From: Clostridia bacterium
GTDB taxonomy: Bacteria > Bacillota > Clostridia > Oscillospirales > Acutalibacteraceae
DNA: 64,000 bases
Assembly: GCA_017395425.1 (NCBI GenBank)
Contig: JAFPUM010000038.1
Location: 1 to 64,000, forward strand
Direction of reading: 5' to 3'
Position numbers and translations under genes: made by a program. Below, piece by piece: positions 63,292 to 64,000 of the stretch (position 1 is the first letter of the stretch; each line of letters opens with the position of its first letter). The notes beneath the pieces are model-generated. The model saw nothing but the letters and a program-made list of their open reading frames with translations. It did no database searches and was not told the DNA's origin.

Positions 63292-64000
63292 ATGAGTATC
63301 TCATCACAAGAAAGACTTCGCAATATCGCCATTGTCGCCCACGTCGATCACGGCAAAACCACGCTGGTGGATCAACTATTGCGTCAGAGCGGCATTTTCC
63401 GTGAAAATGAAGCCGTTGCCGACCGCGTGATGGATTCGGGCGATCTGGAACGTGAACGCGGCATTACCATTCTCTCCAAGCAGACCGCCGTCATGTACAA
63501 GGGCGTCAAAATTAACATCATCGACACGCCCGGTCACGCGGACTTCGGCGGCGAGGTGGAGCGTATCCTCATGATGGTGGACGGCATTCTTCTGCTGGTG
63601 GACGCCTTTGAGGGCTGTATGCCTCAGACGCGTTTCGTACTCAAAAAAGCGCTGGGACTGGGCAAAAAGCCGATTGTCGTGATCAACAAAATCGACCGTC
63701 CCGGTGCGCGTCCCGCCGAGGTGATCGACGAAATTCTGGATTTGTTCATCGATCTGGGCGCCGACGAGGATCAGCTCGAGTTCCCGGTGGTGTATGCTTC
63801 GGGACGCGATGGCTATTCCTCGCTCGATCCGTCGAACATGGGACGGGATATGACCGATCTGTTTGAAACTATTCTCAAGGAAGTGCCCGCGCCTGTCGGC
63901 GACCCTGACGGCGCCGCTCAGGTGCTGTTTTCCAATATCGACTATGACGACTATGTGGGACGTATCGGCATCGGTCGTGTGGAACGCGGCAGCGTCAGAA
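63292..64000 (+). CDS. typA: GTP-binding protein TypA/BipA, N-terminal part (cut by window end)
   Basis: The first 236 codons of a translational GTPase of the BipA/TypA type, which acts on the ribosome under stress and cold. The G domain is clear: G1 AHVDHGKTT (about 16-24), G2 region with RERGIT, G3 [14 protein letters not shown] and G4 NKID. The wording around G3 is TypA-like rather than EF-G or LepA. GAGGT lies about 7 bases before the ATG. The frame is open to the last base; the rest lies beyond the window. Confidence 0.93.
   Translation, partial: MSISSQERLRNIAIVAHVDHGKTTLVDQLLRQSGIFRENEAVADRVMDSGDLERERGITILSKQTAVMYKGVKINIIDTPGHADFGGEVERILMMVDGILLLVDAFEGCMPQTRFVLKKALGLGKKPIVVINKIDRPGARPAEVIDEILDLFIDLGADEDQLEFPVVYASGRDGYSSLDPSNMGRDMTDLFETILKEVPAPVGDPDGAAQVLFSNIDYDDYVGRIGIGRVERGSVR

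Overview
The window looks like a chromosome segment from an anaerobic, endospore-forming Firmicute of the class Clostridia, most likely an Oscillospiraceae/Ruminococcus-type bacterium. The evidence is strong AGGAGG-type ribosome binding sites with frequent TTG/GTG starts, sporulation genes (ylbJ, yqfC, yqfD), a CIRCE-controlled groESL operon, RNase J, GdpP, a T-box before pheST, an oxygen/NO defence cluster of anaerobic type, and secreted proteins with long Thr-rich linkers of the kind common in ruminococci. No tRNA, rRNA, CRISPR array, insertion sequence or prophage was seen. Most of the window is ordinary core genome.

Layout. 0-3 kb: divergent flavodiiron protein versus thioredoxin plus flavin reductase-rubredoxin, sharing a perfect 28-bp palindrome. 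3-9.5 kb, minus strand: ylbJ, a small Cys-rich protein, maf, metF, a stand-alone methionine synthase activation protein, and a B12-dependent metH lacking that domain. 9.6-11.2 kb: yqfC-yqfD. 11-16.8 kb: an M15 carboxypeptidase, an orphan sensor kinase, two overlapping lipoprotein genes, and a small alarmone synthetase. 17-24 kb: surface proteins (two CAP-domain paralogues, lipoproteins, an L,D-transpeptidase). 24-27.7 kb: two ECF sigma/anti-sigma pairs. 27.8-31.3 kb: a YdjM-like protein, an ABC-2 exporter, and a LytTR/DUF3021 regulatory pair. 31.5-33.6 kb: groES-groEL. 33.8-34.5 kb: an unrecognised acidic/Ala-rich coiled-coil protein with operator-like palindromes. 34.5-38.4 kb: Phe T-box and pheS-pheT. 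38.5-49.8 kb, minus strand: an orphan lipoprotein, ftsH, hpt, tilS, dnaB, rplI, gdpP and rnj. 50-54.7 kb: a membrane protein, an aminotransferase, an acyltransferase, and a small lipoprotein next to a radical SAM/SPASM enzyme. 54.7-56.2 kb: phoH-ybeY. 56.5-57.9 kb: a cobalamin riboswitch controlling a DUF4430 lipoprotein and an ECF S-component. 58-64 kb: a sugar transferase, a Crp/Fnr-linked ABC importer, a C39-like peptidase, and the start of typA/bipA.

How the parts may connect. The B12 riboswitch unit is a predicted corrinoid uptake system and would supply the B12-dependent MetH in the same window. The best candidate for an under-described system is the lipoprotein/radical SAM pair at 53297-54634: a short lipoprotein with a Tyr-Gly-Pro-Pro motif and acidic Pro/Glu-rich tail, translationally coupled to a SPASM maturase. 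Functions are inferred from motifs read by eye; no database search was possible.
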